Assembly (NCBI GenBank): GCA_018398585.1
Contig: JAGTTD010000001.1
Coordinates: 28,093,438-28,157,437, forward strand
Length of the DNA stretch: 64,000 bases
DNA from: Simmondsia chinensis
Lineage: Eukaryota; Streptophyta; Magnoliopsida; Caryophyllales; Simmondsiaceae
Direction: 5' to 3'
In this document: positions 11,501 to 26,500 of the stretch, piece by piece
Layout: each line of letters begins with the position of its first letter
How positions within the stretch are numbered: the first letter of the stretch is position 1
The notes under the pieces: model-generated
Databases searched by the model: none
What the model was told of the DNA's origin: nothing
The model's input: only the letters and a program-made list of their open reading frames with translations
Position numbers and translations under genes: made by a program

Positions 11501-14500
11501 ATAATATGAAGGGTCATTTGCGCTAAAGGTCTCTGTTCTTTGTCCATTATGTCAATTTAGTCCTTGTACTTTTAATTGTATCAATTTAGGCCCTATAAAA
11601 TTCAAAACGTGTCAATTTAATGCTTAGAGAAAATTTTATGTCAAGTTTTTAATGAAATTTTTAATGGTTCGGCCGTAAGTTGGGTTAAATTGAGTAAACG
11701 GATGAATTTATAATAAGTTACTTGCATCTAACATAACTTTGCCATTTACAATTACATCATTAACTTAACTTAAATTTAACTAATGGATTAAATTGACATA
11801 TTTTGAATTGTACATGGACTAAACTGACATAATTAAAAGTTAAAGGACTAAATTGATATAATAGGCAAAGTACAGGGACCGTTAGCGTAAATAACCCTAA
11901 TATGAATGAATAATTTTTAAGGTATTTATAGCAAGGGAAATGTAGGATATCTAGTGAAGTGTCCATTGTATTGAATGAATGAGCTATATATTGATTGATA
12001 ACGGTGACGTGTTTGGTCTAATAAGGGGAACGGACTGGGCAGTTGTCAGTCGAGGTCTCCCAGAACAGGATAATGGGTGGATTGTGTAAAATTTAACAAG
12101 GAAAAAATAAAACAAGACAAACTAAAAGAAACACTTCAGAGATGGAAGTTTGGATGATTCCATTAACAATATGACCTACTATTATAATACATCAAGTAGA
12201 CAATGAAAAGCCTAGATCTAAATGGGTGAAGAATCCTAAGCAAAACCAATAAAAACTAGCAATTGATGATGGCCATTTAGGGGGGGCTAGTTATGCAAGA
12301 AGAAAGGGAAGAGAAAATGCAACAATAACTACACCTAATTAAATACTAGGTATTTGCATCACAAAATACAAAAATACAAAAAAATACAACGTAAATTTAC
12401 TTAAAACACTAGTGTTAAACATTCCCCCTCAAGTTGCAGTATGTAAATTCACAATGCCCAACTTGTGAAGAACTGATGAAAATGAGAGAAAATCGAGAGC
12501 TTTTGTAAAAATCATCCGCCCCTTGACCTGTGGACTGCACAAAGGAAACAGAAATCTCTTTAGCCAACAATGTTTCTCGAACGAAGTGATAATCAATCTC
12601 TATATACTTTGTTCTCTCATGAAACACTAGGTTAGTGGCAATATGAAGTGCCTATTGGTTATTACAAAACAAAGCGGCCAGTTGAATGACTTCAAGATCA
12701 CTCAATAATTGACGTAACCACACTAATTCACTAGTTACCGTAGCCATCGCGTGGTATTTTGCTTCAGTGAAAGAATGAGAAACAGCAGATTGTTTCTTGG
12801 AATGTCACGAAATTGGGACTCCCCTAAGAAAAATTACAAAACTGATGGTAGAATGTCTAGTAGTTGGACCACTTGCCCAATCAGCATCATAATAAGCATG
12901 AAGATTAAAATCACATGCATGAGGAAGGAAAATACCCTGACTCGACGCCCCTTTAACATAACGAAGAACCCGATAGGTAGCTTCTAAATGCGGTATCCGT
13001 GGATGATGCACAAATTGACTAAGAGCTGGAACTGTGAGATAGAGCAACAAACCCACTATCTGACGGTACCGACCCGGTCATCAACGCGATCCCCATCCCC
13101 ATCAATTAAATGATGGCTCTGAGCACTGGGAGTAGTAACAGGCTTAGCACCTAGAAGACTAGTCTCACTTAAAATATCAAAGGCATATTTTTGTGGACTC
13201 AAACCCATTCCATATTTCAAACGAGCAACCTCAATCCCAAGAAAATATTTAACAGGCCCTAAATTTTTAATTCCAAATTGATTGTTAAGTGAAGACTTGA
13301 CCTCCTCTATATGACCCAAATTATTGCTAGTTATAATAACATCATAAATATACACATTGTAAAAACAGATCCACGAGCAAAAATAAACAAAGAATAATCC
13401 GACTTACATTTAAACCCCACATTCATTAAAAAGGACACAAATTTCTGATTCCAATTACGAGATGCTTGCTTAAGCCCATAGAGGGACTTACGCAAACGAC
13501 ATACGTACCCTTATGTTTCTTCTCAAACCCTTGGGGTACTATAACAACAACAGGCCCAATGCCACAAGGGCTCCCGCGTGTGCATGGTCTGGGAGGGATA
13601 GGATGTACACAGCCTTACCCCATCAGGAGGATACCTTTGGGGTAACTTCATATAAACCTCCTCATCATTATCACCATGTAAGAAGGCATTGTTTACATCC
13701 AACTGATGTATAATTCGATTTCTAGTGGCTGCAATTGCAAGGACACAATGAAAAACAACAAGTTTCGCTACAGGTGCAAACGTATCATGATAATCTATAC
13801 CTTCAACTTGTGTATAACTTTTTGCCACTAAACGTGTCTTGTAACGTTCAATTGTACCATTTGACTTGTACTTTATCTTGTAAACCCATTTCCTGGGTGG
13901 CAACTCTTCTAATGTTCATATTTTGTTCTGTTCGAGTGCTGAAATTTCCTTTTCCATGGCATCTCTGCAATTCTGATATTTAACAGCCTGAGAAAAATGT
14001 TGTGACTCATCACCCATGGTGATGGCTCTAAGCCAAGTTCATTGTGAGTTAGGAAATTGTGCATTGGACACAAAATTTGATAAAGGATAAACCATACCTG
14101 AGTCGACTGAAGAAGCGATAGCATGAGGATGGGCTATAAAAGATGGAACATTGACAATGTAATCTTAATACTTAACCGGCATCGAACGAACCCGACTCGG
14201 TCTACCCAAAGTGGCTCTCTGCTATTCACTGTAGCGAGGGCTATCACCGACCGACTTGGTGCAGCAGCGATCGGTACCAGTACTGCAGCGTCAGTGCCTA
14301 TCGGTGGGCCAACCATCGGAGAGGCTTTGGCCACCGTTGGTGGCTCGGCCACCGTCGGTGACTTGTCCATCTGAAATCGAGTGCTTACTCCATCGTCAAC
14401 ATGTCGAATCAAATCAATTTCATCATTACAAACATCACTTTGTGGTCTTCAAGATACATAAATTTGTCTACATAGAAGATTGCATCTCGTGAAACAACAA

Positions 14501-17500
14501 TTTTCTTGTTATCTAAATCAAAAACCTTATACCCTTTCTTCCCATGTGGGTATCCAATAAAAACACATTTATTCACATGATTCCCGAATTTATCTCTACT
14601 ACAGTCCCTATGATGAACATAACACAAGGAGCCAAAAACACGTAAATGACCAAGAGTTAGTGACTTTTGCAAGCAATACCTCATAAGGACTATGGTTCTC
14701 TAACTGTGGTGTAGGCATGAGATTAATCAAATACATAGCCGTGAGAACACATTCTCCCTAAAGCTGAATGGGTAGCCCTGCTTTAAATCGAAGAGCCCAA
14801 GAAACCTCCAAAAGATGCCTATGCTTCCTTTCCACAACTCGATTTTGTTGTGGTGTGTCATTATAAGAATTTTGTATTTGAATTCCCTTTCGTGCATAAA
14901 ACTCAAGCAATGGACTGAAAAGAAACTACGCACTGTTATCACTTCTTACTTGTTTAACACATAAGTTGTACTGAGTTTGTACTAACTGACAAAAGTCCAT
15001 AACAATCTTATGAGACTGAGATTTGTCTCTTATCAACTAAACCCAAGTACACCGACTAAAATCATCAATAATAGTAAGGAAGAAATGTGCACCAGCCGTG
15101 GATAAAGTACAATTCGGTTCCCATATATCACAATGAATCAATTCAAAACATGCTATAGTTTTACTAATAGGAATAGGGAAAGGAAAACGTGTTTGTTTTG
15201 CCCGATGGCACGAATCACGTACTACATCAAATCTGGTTCCAAAATCCAAATGCGAAAAAATAGACAACTTATTGAATGGGACATGCCCTAACCCACAATG
15301 CCATAACAAAGCTTCCTCAGTAGTATTCTTGACATGAGTAACCTTAGGAGTGACCGAGCTCTCCAAGAGGTATAGACCATCTTGTTGTCTACCCATTCCA
15401 ATCAGCCTCCTTGATGATAGGTCCTGTATGACACAAAATTTAAGGAAAAATGTTAATACAAAATTCTTATCTCTTGTCAACTTGCTAATTGAAAGAAAGT
15501 TAAATGAAATCCGGGACTCCGTAAAACATTCTCTGGAGTGAGATTGCTAGAAATCGTGGCACGTTCTATATGAGAAACCGGTAACGACGAACCATTTGGG
15601 AGTTTGACAGGTTTGACTTTAGTATTAACCAAAACATCATCCAAAAACAAATTCCGAAGAAACCATATGATCGGAAGCACCCGTATCAATAATCCGAACA
15701 TTATTAAACAATGCCTGACCTGTCAAATTAACACAGGGAGAACTACTTTCGGGACTGAGAAGAGTCAACAACTGTTGATACTGAGAGGCCAACAATCTCG
15801 CAATGGGATTGTCGGCATGCTGGATAGTAGCTAGCCCACTAGCAGCCAGCAGAGGCTGCTGGTGGTGGCACTATGGCTGGGTGGCAGCTGCTGTTGCTCG
15901 GTTTGCCCCGTTCGGTGCTCGTTGTTTCCACCCGACGGGATATCCTATTAACTTGAAGCAACAATCCATCGTATGTCCTTGTCTTATACAATGAGAACAA
16001 CATAACCGATTATTACGTTTAGGGGTGGCCCATTTGAAACGGATGACCCACCTTCCAGTTCCACATTATTCCCTTTGACAATAAGGACCGTGGCTTCAGG
16101 AACAACAACATTACTGGAATTTGTTGCTTCTCTTCTTGACAAAGTGTGGAATAAGCACTAGCCACAGAAGGAAGAGGCTTAGTATTTATTAATTGAGATT
16201 GAACGGTAGAGAATGATGAGTCTAATCCCATCAACAAATCAAGTAGTCTTTCCATGTCCTGAATGGCCGCAAAGGCTTGACCGGACCCACAAGTACATGG
16301 GGGAATAGCAACTAAAGTATAGAGTTCATCCCATATCAATTTGGTAAAATAGTTGAAATGGGCGTGTTCTCTTACTTTAAATGCGATATTTCATGTTTGA
16401 TTTAATAAACACGAGGAACATTTCCTTGAGAAAAACGTTCATCTAAATCTAACCGAGTGTTGCACAAAGTTTCAAAATATGCAATGCTCTCATTAATTTC
16501 TTTGGAAATTGAAATGGAGAGCCAAGAAGACACCATAGAATTGCAAACGCTCCAAATTTTCAAAATTCGGGGAATTTTTGTCTGGCTTTTTAATAGTTCC
16601 ATCAAGAAAACCAATTTTCTTCTTTGCTTTAAACACTTTCTAAATTGATCGCCTCTAAGCTAGAAAATTAGGACCATTTAAAATATCTTGAACAAAAATT
16701 AACCTAGGATGATTCGAGGGATGAAGATAATAGGGAGAGTTAGCATTAGGAATTGCCCCTGAAACAACAACCGATGCAACAATTTGGCTAGAATTGCCTT
16801 TGCCATTACAAATAAAATGAAATAACACAAATAAAACAATGAACAAAAGAGAAGAAGGGCTTGGGTCATAAAGTACAGGTGCGGCACCAAGGCAAGACAA
16901 GAAGAAAACACAGTTGGATCTAAGCCCGCCCTGATACCTTGTAAAATTTAACAACAAAAAATAAAACAAGACAAACTAAAAGAGACACTTTGGAGATGGA
17001 AATATGGATGATTCCATTAACAATATGACCTAACTATTTATAGTACATCAAGTAGAAAATGAAAAGCCTAGATCTAAAAGGGCGACGAATCCTAAGCAAA
17101 ACCTATCAAAGCTAGCAATTGATGATGGCCATTTAAGGGGAGAGAAAGAGAAAGAGAGGGGGAGAAAGAAGGGGGGGGGGGGGGGGGGGGGGGGTGTTAT
17201 GCTAGAAGAAAGGGAAGAAAAAATGCAACAATAACTACACCTAATTAAATAGTAGGTATTTACATGACAAAATACAAAAGTACAAAAAATACAATGTAAA
17301 ATATACTTAAATGCTAGTGTTCAACAGATTGTATACTATTACAAGGAGATGCAGGCTTAGGTGTGGGATCTCCGGGAGACTGGCAACCAACCATAGAGGA
17401 AGAAATGTGACGATAGAAACTGTATATTGTGTTAACATGTATATGATAGTCTTTGGAGGTGGGAAAGCATCTAAAAGGAAAAAAAAAAGGAAAGAAACAA

Positions 17501-20500
17501 TTCTCTCTTGTTTGTTGCTTATTTGTCATTTCTGGTCTCAATATGCATTCTTTGATTAGGCTGCAATGGCTCAAAAACTACGTGGTGGATAAAGCATACC
17601 AAGAACCAAGAAACAACCAGCTGGCCTAATTTGTTGTTGGGTGAAAACCTCTAAGTGTACCTTGATTATAGTTCAAGGGGAAGCTTTCTAGACAATAACT
17701 ACTGTAACTAGTAAAACAAGTTTGACGACAATCACAACTATCCTTTGAGTTGATTATTGTATATCTATGGCTTTCTGCTAGTGTTTGTGCACAAGATGAC
17801 ATTTAGCTAATGTCGTAATTCAATAATATCTAGCGGATGACCATGAGTGCTATTCTGCTATTCAGTAGTTCGCATAATTTAGTTGTGCTTCTGTAAGAGT
17901 CACAGTGAAATTTTTTTTTTCTTACTCAACTTTATTAATTACTGCAGCTAGATGCACCTCCCATTTGCGATAATGGAGTCTAATGGTTTATTCCTCATCT
18001 CCTACACAGCTATGTTCCCCGGTTTTAATCAATAATTATTCAACTTCGATAAGATAGGATGCTTTCACCATGTGTTAAGCTTGTGGGTATTTTCTGAGGT
18101 GATTCTACAAAATGCTTGGGGTTTTCTATTAGAATTAGTATAGTTGTTATTTGCTGGTATGTTTCAAAAAATTAAACGATCTTCGCATGTTGGATAATGT
18201 AATCTAACTCACAGTTGATGTTGGCTTTGGCAGGTTCTGCTGAAACAATTGCGACACTTTGATTCTGAAGCTATTATGGCAGATGAAGAACAAATTCACT
18301 GCCACCAACAACTTCAAAAACTGTACAATTCTACAAGAGTTGCTAAGGTGCATAATTCATGTTTGTTCTCCATTAGAGATTTGATGTTTACAGACTACTT
18401 ATCTGCTTGATAAATGGTAAATATTATGGTAGGCTTTCATTTGATTCAGCCTAGTGTGGAAGTTCCTAAGTCAATTGCTTTTCATTTCATGCTGTTCAGC
18501 ATTTCCAGAAAGATACTGTACATGCTATTGAAGGATTTATTTCCGTAAGTTTGAAGCAAATGGATGTAGGTGAGGATACTTTTGCTTAAGAATTTGTTGT
18601 TGTATCTTTTATAAGGTCTAAAGCAATTTTTCTATATCCTAGAAAGAAGATTCGCTGAAGATTGCCGCAGGTATCAGGCTGAATATCAATATAGTACATT
18701 CCCTCTGGCAGAAACCGCTGATAAGCTGGGGACCTCCCATAGCTTAATGCTAAAAGAGAAAGAGAACTTTGTTGGAATTTTGTGTGATAAGGTAATGATG
18801 GAATTCTTTGTCCTTACACAAAAGTCGCAATGATAATGTGCTTACTTTCAGCATAGTAAATATTTACAAGCATTTAAGTATATTTGCTAGTCAACTTATT
18901 AAGGACTTTACATGTGAGGTTAGTAGAATCTCACATTGGAGTTGTGAGAGAAAAAGGAGCAATATATAAATCTAGTGGGTTACTCCACCTAATGCCAAAT
19001 GGTTTTAGGTTGGAACACTGTATGAGCTTATATGTATATCTCATGTGTGCCAATTCCGTGGGTTAGGCCTAAAGGCCTTGTAAAATTTAATACGACTATT
19101 GCTCGTACAAATGAGTGGCAGTTAATATTTAGAGGAGCATGTAACTCTAGATTTATGCATTAAAGTTGCTTGGGATCCTAGTGTGTATACAGTGGCTTGC
19201 GTCTAGTGTGCAAACGAGTGTATTACTTGTTATATTCGAAGTCAGTCAACTTTCATGCCAATTTCTTCTATGGCTTGAATGAGTTGGGACTGCGTAGCTC
19301 TCTCTTGCAGTCCAGTCTAGCTACCAGCATGGGTTTTCAAGAGGTTCCACGGATCCTTCTTGGAGACTTCAACGCAATTCTTTGCTTAAGTGACCAGGAT
19401 GAGTTGTGTTGGTATATCTGTCCTTAAACCGATACAATCAAACTTGGATATGGATCTTCAAATAAGTTTGGCACTGGAATCTTGGTCCCCAAATCGGTAC
19501 TTCATTTAAGTTTTCAAAATCTAAGGAATATTCTAATAATGGAAGCACGATCTCACCTTTGCCCTCCAACCCATCTGAAATTTCTTGCTCCTGATCAAAA
19601 CCCTGTCTTTCATTTTGACCTTCGCGCATTCGACTTTCAGTCAGGCTTTGACCTTGTAGATTTACTACGAGTTCATTAGATTCACAGGCTATCGTTCTCT
19701 TTCTTCATTGTCTTATATGTATGTTCCTCATTCTGCTTTACTTCATTACTCCGAAATTCTAAACCCTGTCATCCTACTATTTTGGCTTTCCAATTGCCAG
19801 TCTATTCTAGCACGCTTTCCTTTTGGTCAGTTCCAGACCAAGACCGAGGAAAAGCCCTCCACATCCTATCCCTTTCATTTCTTTCACTACCTAGTTAACA
19901 AAAAGCCCTCCACATCCTGTCCCTTTCGTTTCTTTCACTACCTTGCTAACCAAAAAAGGTCAGAGGACTCCTTTAACCGGTGAAGAAACCACTCAATATC
20001 AGCTCAAATGCTGTGGGAAGATCAATATCTTTCTCTTCAGGATTGAGCTCCGTTCAAAATGCTTCCAATCAAAGGCCTGCACTTTATAATTTAGACCTAG
20101 TTTTGGAGAAAAATAGGCCATTGTTGCTCCGGCTAGCCAAGAATATGAAAAATATCAGGCCAGCGACACCATGGGCTAGTGGTTAAACTCAACTTAAGGT
20201 TGAGACCCTCACAGGTTCAAATCCCTCTATCTCTCGTATAAAAAGATCCCCAGTCTCCACTTACCCTTTAAAAGAAAAACTAATTTCCTTACTAGGAGTG
20301 ATATCACTTAAAATATGCATCTTTGAAAGAACATGCCCCTTTTGGAAGATTGAGCTCTCGGAATAGAACATTTGAAACTTTTCAATGCATTGATTTTATG
20401 AGAAACAGACATTTCTTCACCTCTTAGAATAACAATTGGATCATCTATAAAGCTGATATCTCTATTTTCCTATCTCTTATGCCCTGCATGGTGGTTTGAT

Positions 20501-23500
20501 CAGAAACATGTTGTAACATTGCAATGTCCACTTATACACTCCAATTAGGAATGGCAATGGGCTGGGGAAGGAACCGCCATACCCGTAACTATAACCCAAA
20601 TCCATGCGCACCACCCGCTTTATTACCCATCACAGGTATGAAGTGAATACACATACTGCACTGACTGGTATAAATCCATACCTGTACCAGCCCATTACAC
20701 ATGGGTATCCAACGTACCTCTAATACCTGCCATGTACCCGCCCATACCGGTCCTAATGTGGATGCTCAACGATTACCATACCCACCATTGTATAATTACT
20801 TAATATCACCTTTTAGCCATAAAACTGTTTAGTATTACTGTTAGAATCTTACGTCTTTGATATACATCACACTCATGGACTTATGTTTGTATGGCTTTCT
20901 TAAGCCCTTTCCAATAGAAGTGCATTTTTACTCTGTTGTAAGTTTTAGAGATGCCAAAATTCCCTCCCAAAGGTGAATTTGTAGGTTAGCAATCAATTTT
21001 CTACGCAAGTTCCCATTGTTCCCCACGTATATTTTACTCTTGTAGCACAAAGCTATCCATTGCAAGGAATATGGAGGCCTTGCGTTGGGCTCAATCAGCA
21101 AAACTTTGATTAATTACCTCACTTTGTCATTCTTATAATTTTCATTTTCTTGTTGCATCCAAGGAGTTACCGCTGTTAGTGCATGAAATTCAGCGGTGTT
21201 CAAGCATGATAAGGCATCAACAACCCTATTCTTGGCTCCTTTTCGACAAATTATGCCATAAACAAGTGTTTTAAAGCCTCATGATCTATTTTAATGAGAA
21301 AATAATGGCCCATTAGTGTGTTTCCATTCTAAACAGCCATTAAATTGCTATATACTCTTTTTCACAAGGATAAGCCTTTTTGGCTAGGCTTGAAAGGTTG
21401 GCTAAGATAGACTATGTGTTGTCCTTCTTGCATCAACATAGCCCCTAAACGATCATCACAAACATCAGTTTCCAGAAAAAAGGCCTTAGTAACGTCAGGT
21501 AAATGCAACATTAGGGCATTAATCATTGCTAGGTTTAACCTTTCAAAGGCTTCAATTACCTCATCAGACCAAGTAAATGCATTTTTCTTTAGCATATTAA
21601 TTAATGGTTAGGCCAAAGCTCCATAACCTGCTATAAATTTCCTGTAATAGCATGTGAGGCCAAGAAAACCTCTCAAAAATTTGAGGTACTTGGGAATTGG
21701 CCAATTCACCATGCCTCTATCTTTGAGGGGTCTATTGCCACAACATTCTTGATAAGAGTATGACCAAGATACTCAACTTGCTTAGTTCCGAAAGAGAAAT
21801 AGATATAACACATCAAAGACATAACACAGGTTCGAAAATGTCAGGAGATGCAAATGGACTTTGGCGTGGGTGTAGGAATGAATTTTGCGTAAATTCATCT
21901 ATGCGCTTCTCAATTTCAACCTTATGATGATGTGCGTGTCTATAAGGCCTTAATAGGGGCAATCCCGGGTTTGAGGGGAATGCTTTGATCTTGGGCACGT
22001 TTAGGGGGAAGGGAAGTATATAATGCAAAGATGTCAGCTTAATCATCAATCAAACATTGCAAATCAGATGGATGGGGGTTTCCCAAAGCAAACCAGTATT
22101 GGAGCAATACTCCTCAATGCACGAAACTTGCCCCAACCAACAACAAGCACCTTTTGCAAGGGCCTTCTTGATTTTACCGCCCTTAATCCATCTACAAGAT
22201 CGTTGGAATTCAACTTGCTTCCCTTCTTTATGCATTATTAGTTTGAGATTCACAAAGTCAAGTTGGATGAGAGTGTGGGCTTTTATCTAAACCAACCCCA
22301 ACAAAATGTCACATGCCCTAGCCTAAGCACCCTAAAGTTATATTTCAAGTTTTGCCCTTGCATTTGCCAAGTGAAATCAGGACATTGGGTTTGAGTAACC
22401 ATTGCCATTTGCAACAGTCACGGCTAAAGATGGGGCGGCCTTAAGCTTAAAGCTAACTACTTTTTCCAATCTTGGATCAGCAGAATTATAAGTTGTTCCA
22501 CTATCTACCAAGACCAATACCCCTTCCTTCTTCACCAATCCTTTAATTCTAAGGGTTCTATGATCGCTTCCTCCATTCATTGCTATGGTTGAAGCGGTCA
22601 TAAAATCAACACCGTCCTCTACTAACTACCATCACTTAGTTCCTGAGTTTCCTCAATTGGCTCCCTAGAGTTAGGTTATTGACTTTCCTCTTATGCAAAA
22701 ACCATGTTAAACTACTCCCTGTGGCAAACATGGCCCTGGGAAGTGGCGCTCATTACCTTCGAAACAAAGGGCAAGGGACTTTTTAGCGCTTTTTTCCTTT
22801 TAGGGTTTGGGGTCCTTTGGAAACGGCCTCTCTTTGGAGTTGCATCCTGCAGGGGTAAGGCCGCGTACATCTTACCCTCCACAGACTTTGCCTTGGCGGG
22901 AGCTTTTTTGAGGCATTGGGTGGTTGTTGTTGTTGGTAAGGGTTGCAAAAAGAGGAATAAGTCCTCTGACCAACGCTAATAGAAGACCTTCGCTGATTGA
23001 CGGTGGGTTTTTTTTCGTGTAATTAGTGTTATTTTTTTGTAGAGATTTGAAGAAGCCTTAGGTCCTTGGTTAGATTTCCACTGGCAGAAGTCTTTTAAAA
23101 GATGTATTAGTATTACTCCTAGTTCCTTGTTGAATGTGCCAATTCATAATGTTGAGCCAATTCAAAAGCATCTTCAGGTGTTCCAGGATTGAGCATGGCC
23201 AATGAGCGGTTGATTTTAGGTTTTAAGCCACTCAAATAGTTAGTGATAAAGTAGTCTTTACACAAATAAGGATCAATTTTAACAACATAAGCCTTTAAGT
23301 TCTTCAAGCTTAGATTGATATTCCAGTATGGAACCATTTTTGTTAAATTCTTGGACCACGTCAAGTTTTCTTTCACCAAAGCTTTTATGTAAATCTTCAA
23401 CAAATTGGTCCCAAACTATATAATTGCTACCAAGAAGATAACCATCATACCAAGTTTCCACATCCCCATCAAGATAAATTCCTTTCCCATTGCTTTTGAT

Positions 23501-26500
23501 CTGATATATCAAAGAATCAAAAGTACTTATCACATCTACGAGCCCAACCCCTAGGATTGCTCATGATACAAGTTGGGAAATCATATTTAGGATTTAATTT
23601 ACTAGGTCGAGGATTATATTAATGCTCTTGGTCATTATTTCTTGTATTTTGGAAGGGGGTGTCTTCTTGGCAGCGAACCTTGATCTGATTCTTCAAGATC
23701 AGGTTCCCTCACTAGTGCCGCACTAATAGAGCCCCTAGTAGGATCAATAGGAGCTTTGCCATTTGAAGCACCCCTGTTGGTTGAAGATTGCAAAAGGGGA
23801 GGAGGCTTTTATGGACAACTAAGACGCAATATCTCAAGCTTTTGTTCTGCAGCCAAACTTAGCTCCATTAGAGCAAGTTGTTGTTCACCTGTCTTAGCCA
23901 TTTGTTGATCAACCCTGTGCATCCTTTCTTCCATTAGTTGAAGTCTTTGATCTTGGCGTTGGGATAAATCTTGAAGATTTTGGAAGCCTTAATCATATCA
24001 GTCGCTCAGATCTTGAATGGACTTCAGACTTTGTTCTTGTCTTGCATCCACCTCTTGTAAATGCTTACCCATGGATACAATTCTTTGATAGAGGACTTCA
24101 ATTTGTTCTCCATCTTCTCGGGCAGAGGGGCATCAGAAGTAGCAGCAGGAGGCTTCCTTGGGGGCATAATTCTGCCTTCGTGGATTGAAAGAAGGCTCTG
24201 ATACCAAGTTGTCGTGACCCAATGTCACAATCATGCAGCCAACGAGAGAAAGAGGGAAAAAGAGAGAAATTAGGTGGAGAATGAGGGAGAAGAGAGAAGA
24301 AGGATGAGGGAGAAGATAGAATTGAGAGACAAAGATGGAGAGTTGAGAGAAAAAGAAAGTAATTCAATCTTATTAATCATTGATTACAGAGGAGCAATAG
24401 AAGCTTATTTATGAAGTTTACATGAAGAACTAACCAAAACTAAGAAAAATAATGGAGAAATCAGTAAAAGGACGAGAAAAACAGATTTACCCGAAATTTG
24501 CGGCAAAACCATCATAACGGCAACGGCCGCTTTCCCCGCCAATTTTGGTTTTAAATGACCGTTATTCAATTTATCTGTTTTGAGCTAATTTTCCATTTTT
24601 TAAATAGTTTTCAGAGTTAATTGAAGGAATTTGAGCTGAATTTGGCTAATTACTAAGGGATTTTACCCAATATACTATAATCATGACAAATTTCTTGTTA
24701 CAAATATCAGATTTGAATGATCTCAGCTCATGTGTCGGGGTTGTCCAGTTCTGGGTTGTTCACTTACATAAATCTGTTGTTCGGTGATTTCTGTAAGAAA
24801 TTGCAACATATGATGATAACTTAAAAAAAAAAAAAAAATAAAAAAAAAAAAAAAGCTAATTTGTCCCAAGATTATGTAGTGTGATATAGCTTTCTGGTTC
24901 TGGGTTGTTCACTAAGAAGAAATCTGTTGTTCTGTGATTTCTGTAAGACAACATAACATGTAATGATATCTAAGAGAAAAAATTGACTCATCTATTGGTC
25001 GTGATTTACTTGGTATGTATTTCTACTTGGTTTTTATCTAGGTCAGCAAGCCATTGCGGGCACTAGCAAGTAGTGCTCAGCTGGAGGATGCTCGCCATCT
25101 GACTCATTGTTATGATAAACTATGGCAAGAAGCGGAAGCCCAGGTTGTGATTTTCCCCATTTGGGCTTTGCTTTTTTTTTTTTTTTTTTTTTTTTTTTGG
25201 GGTGGGGGAAAATGCTTTATTGGCTGACTGTAAATTCAGTTGGCACATAGTTTATCCTTTGTCTTATAGATGCTTCTTATTAGGCAGCTGAAGCATTAAG
25301 ACAACGATCAAAATCCAAGGATGGAAAAGGTCTGGAAGAGAATGCCATCAGGATTCATGCTGCTGAGGCAAAATTGGATGACCTGAAATCTAGATTGACC
25401 GCACTTGGGAAGGAAGCAACTTCGGCAATGTTAGCAGTTGAGGCTCATCAGCAACAAATGACTTTACAACAGATTTTAATCATGGTATAAACAAACTATA
25501 TTGCTCCCTAACTGCATATTAAACCGCTTTGAGTGTATTAACTTTTAAATTCTTTAGATATTAGTTTATTCTCTAGGATTTATTGAGTTTTGATCAGATT
25601 AAGATTATTTAGTTCATCCTATTTGAGTTGAGGAAAGCTTAAGAGATTATTTCACTACGACGCCAAACTATATACTGAGATGTAGCCTTAGTTGATGAAT
25701 GACAGGCTGACAAGGAGGTGCTGTTTGGCTGGGTAGCTTTAATAGGTTTTTTCACAACAGCTGAAACTGTAAAGTATAATGCTTGGAAAACTCTTATAAT
25801 GAACCCAGGAAGCTTGACTAGAAATCATTAGTTGAAGAATGGCAGACTGACAAGTGATAAAGATGGTTGTGAATCTTTCAAAAATTAAGTTGTTTGTTAG
25901 TTTTTCCTAGGGAGTCAGGGTGCCTGGGCTAGCTAACGCACACCTTGCCTAGTTCCTAGGTTGTATGCACTGCTTACTCAGAACTTTTCCTGCGTGCAAC
26001 AATCTAAGTTGGGTCCATAGACTAGTGGATGACTCCAAAGAAGTATTTGCACTTAACGGCAGGATTTAGACCCCATACCTGTTATTTTAGGGGGCACCAT
26101 GGCCAAGTACCTTGCTACTCAAGCGAACCTTTGGGGTTATATGGTTGTTACTTGCTGAGACCTCTACCTCACAATTTTATTCAAGAGATTCTAGGGCTTT
26201 TCATTGATCACTTTCTAATTCTTCTTGAACATCTTCTCGTGAATGAGGCGAGTTACCTTTGTGTTTGGAAGCATATGGCTATCACATTACAGATACTTGC
26301 TCCTCATCAGTAGCAAGGCTGTAAAGAGCATGCATGGGCAGAATTTGTTTTTTTTTTTATCAAGAAGATGGAGCTCATTGAGCGAACAGTTACTCATTTC
26401 CATAAAATCATTTTGCATGATGTGCAATTTAGACGAAGTAGGAACTGGAAGAGTTTCTATTTTTTCATAAGAAAAGGTTCTGAAGGAGATTGATTTGCTA

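Larger units (their letters stand above)
12085..17326 (-). mobile_element. Complete Ty1/copia element, inactive
   Basis: LTRs at 12085-12421 and 16940-17326 share tgtaaaatttaac at the left and end aaca. The pentamer GATTG flanks the element (12080-12084, 17327-17331). On the minus strand the order is LTR, Met-type primer site, gag, protease, integrase, reverse transcriptase, RNase H, polypurine tract (ttgagggggaat), LTR. That domain order defines copia. The first catalytic Asp of the polymerase is Tyr, and the frame is broken many times. A SINE sits in the reverse transcriptase. It lies in intron 1, antisense to the host gene. Confidence 0.92.
20840..24688 (-). mobile_element. 3'-truncated Ty3/gypsy element
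   Basis: On the minus strand it holds an LTR (24210-24688), a perfect initiator-Met primer site, gag, protease, reverse transcriptase, RNase H and the integrase head, then stops at about 20840. The integrase core and 3' LTR are missing. All frames are broken. It lies in intron 4, antisense to the host gene. Confidence 0.85.

Noticed and set aside
14134..14412. A gene between copia integrase and reverse transcriptase
   Set aside because: Frames are open on both strands through Ala/Pro/Val-rich repeats, as expected of the polyprotein linker.
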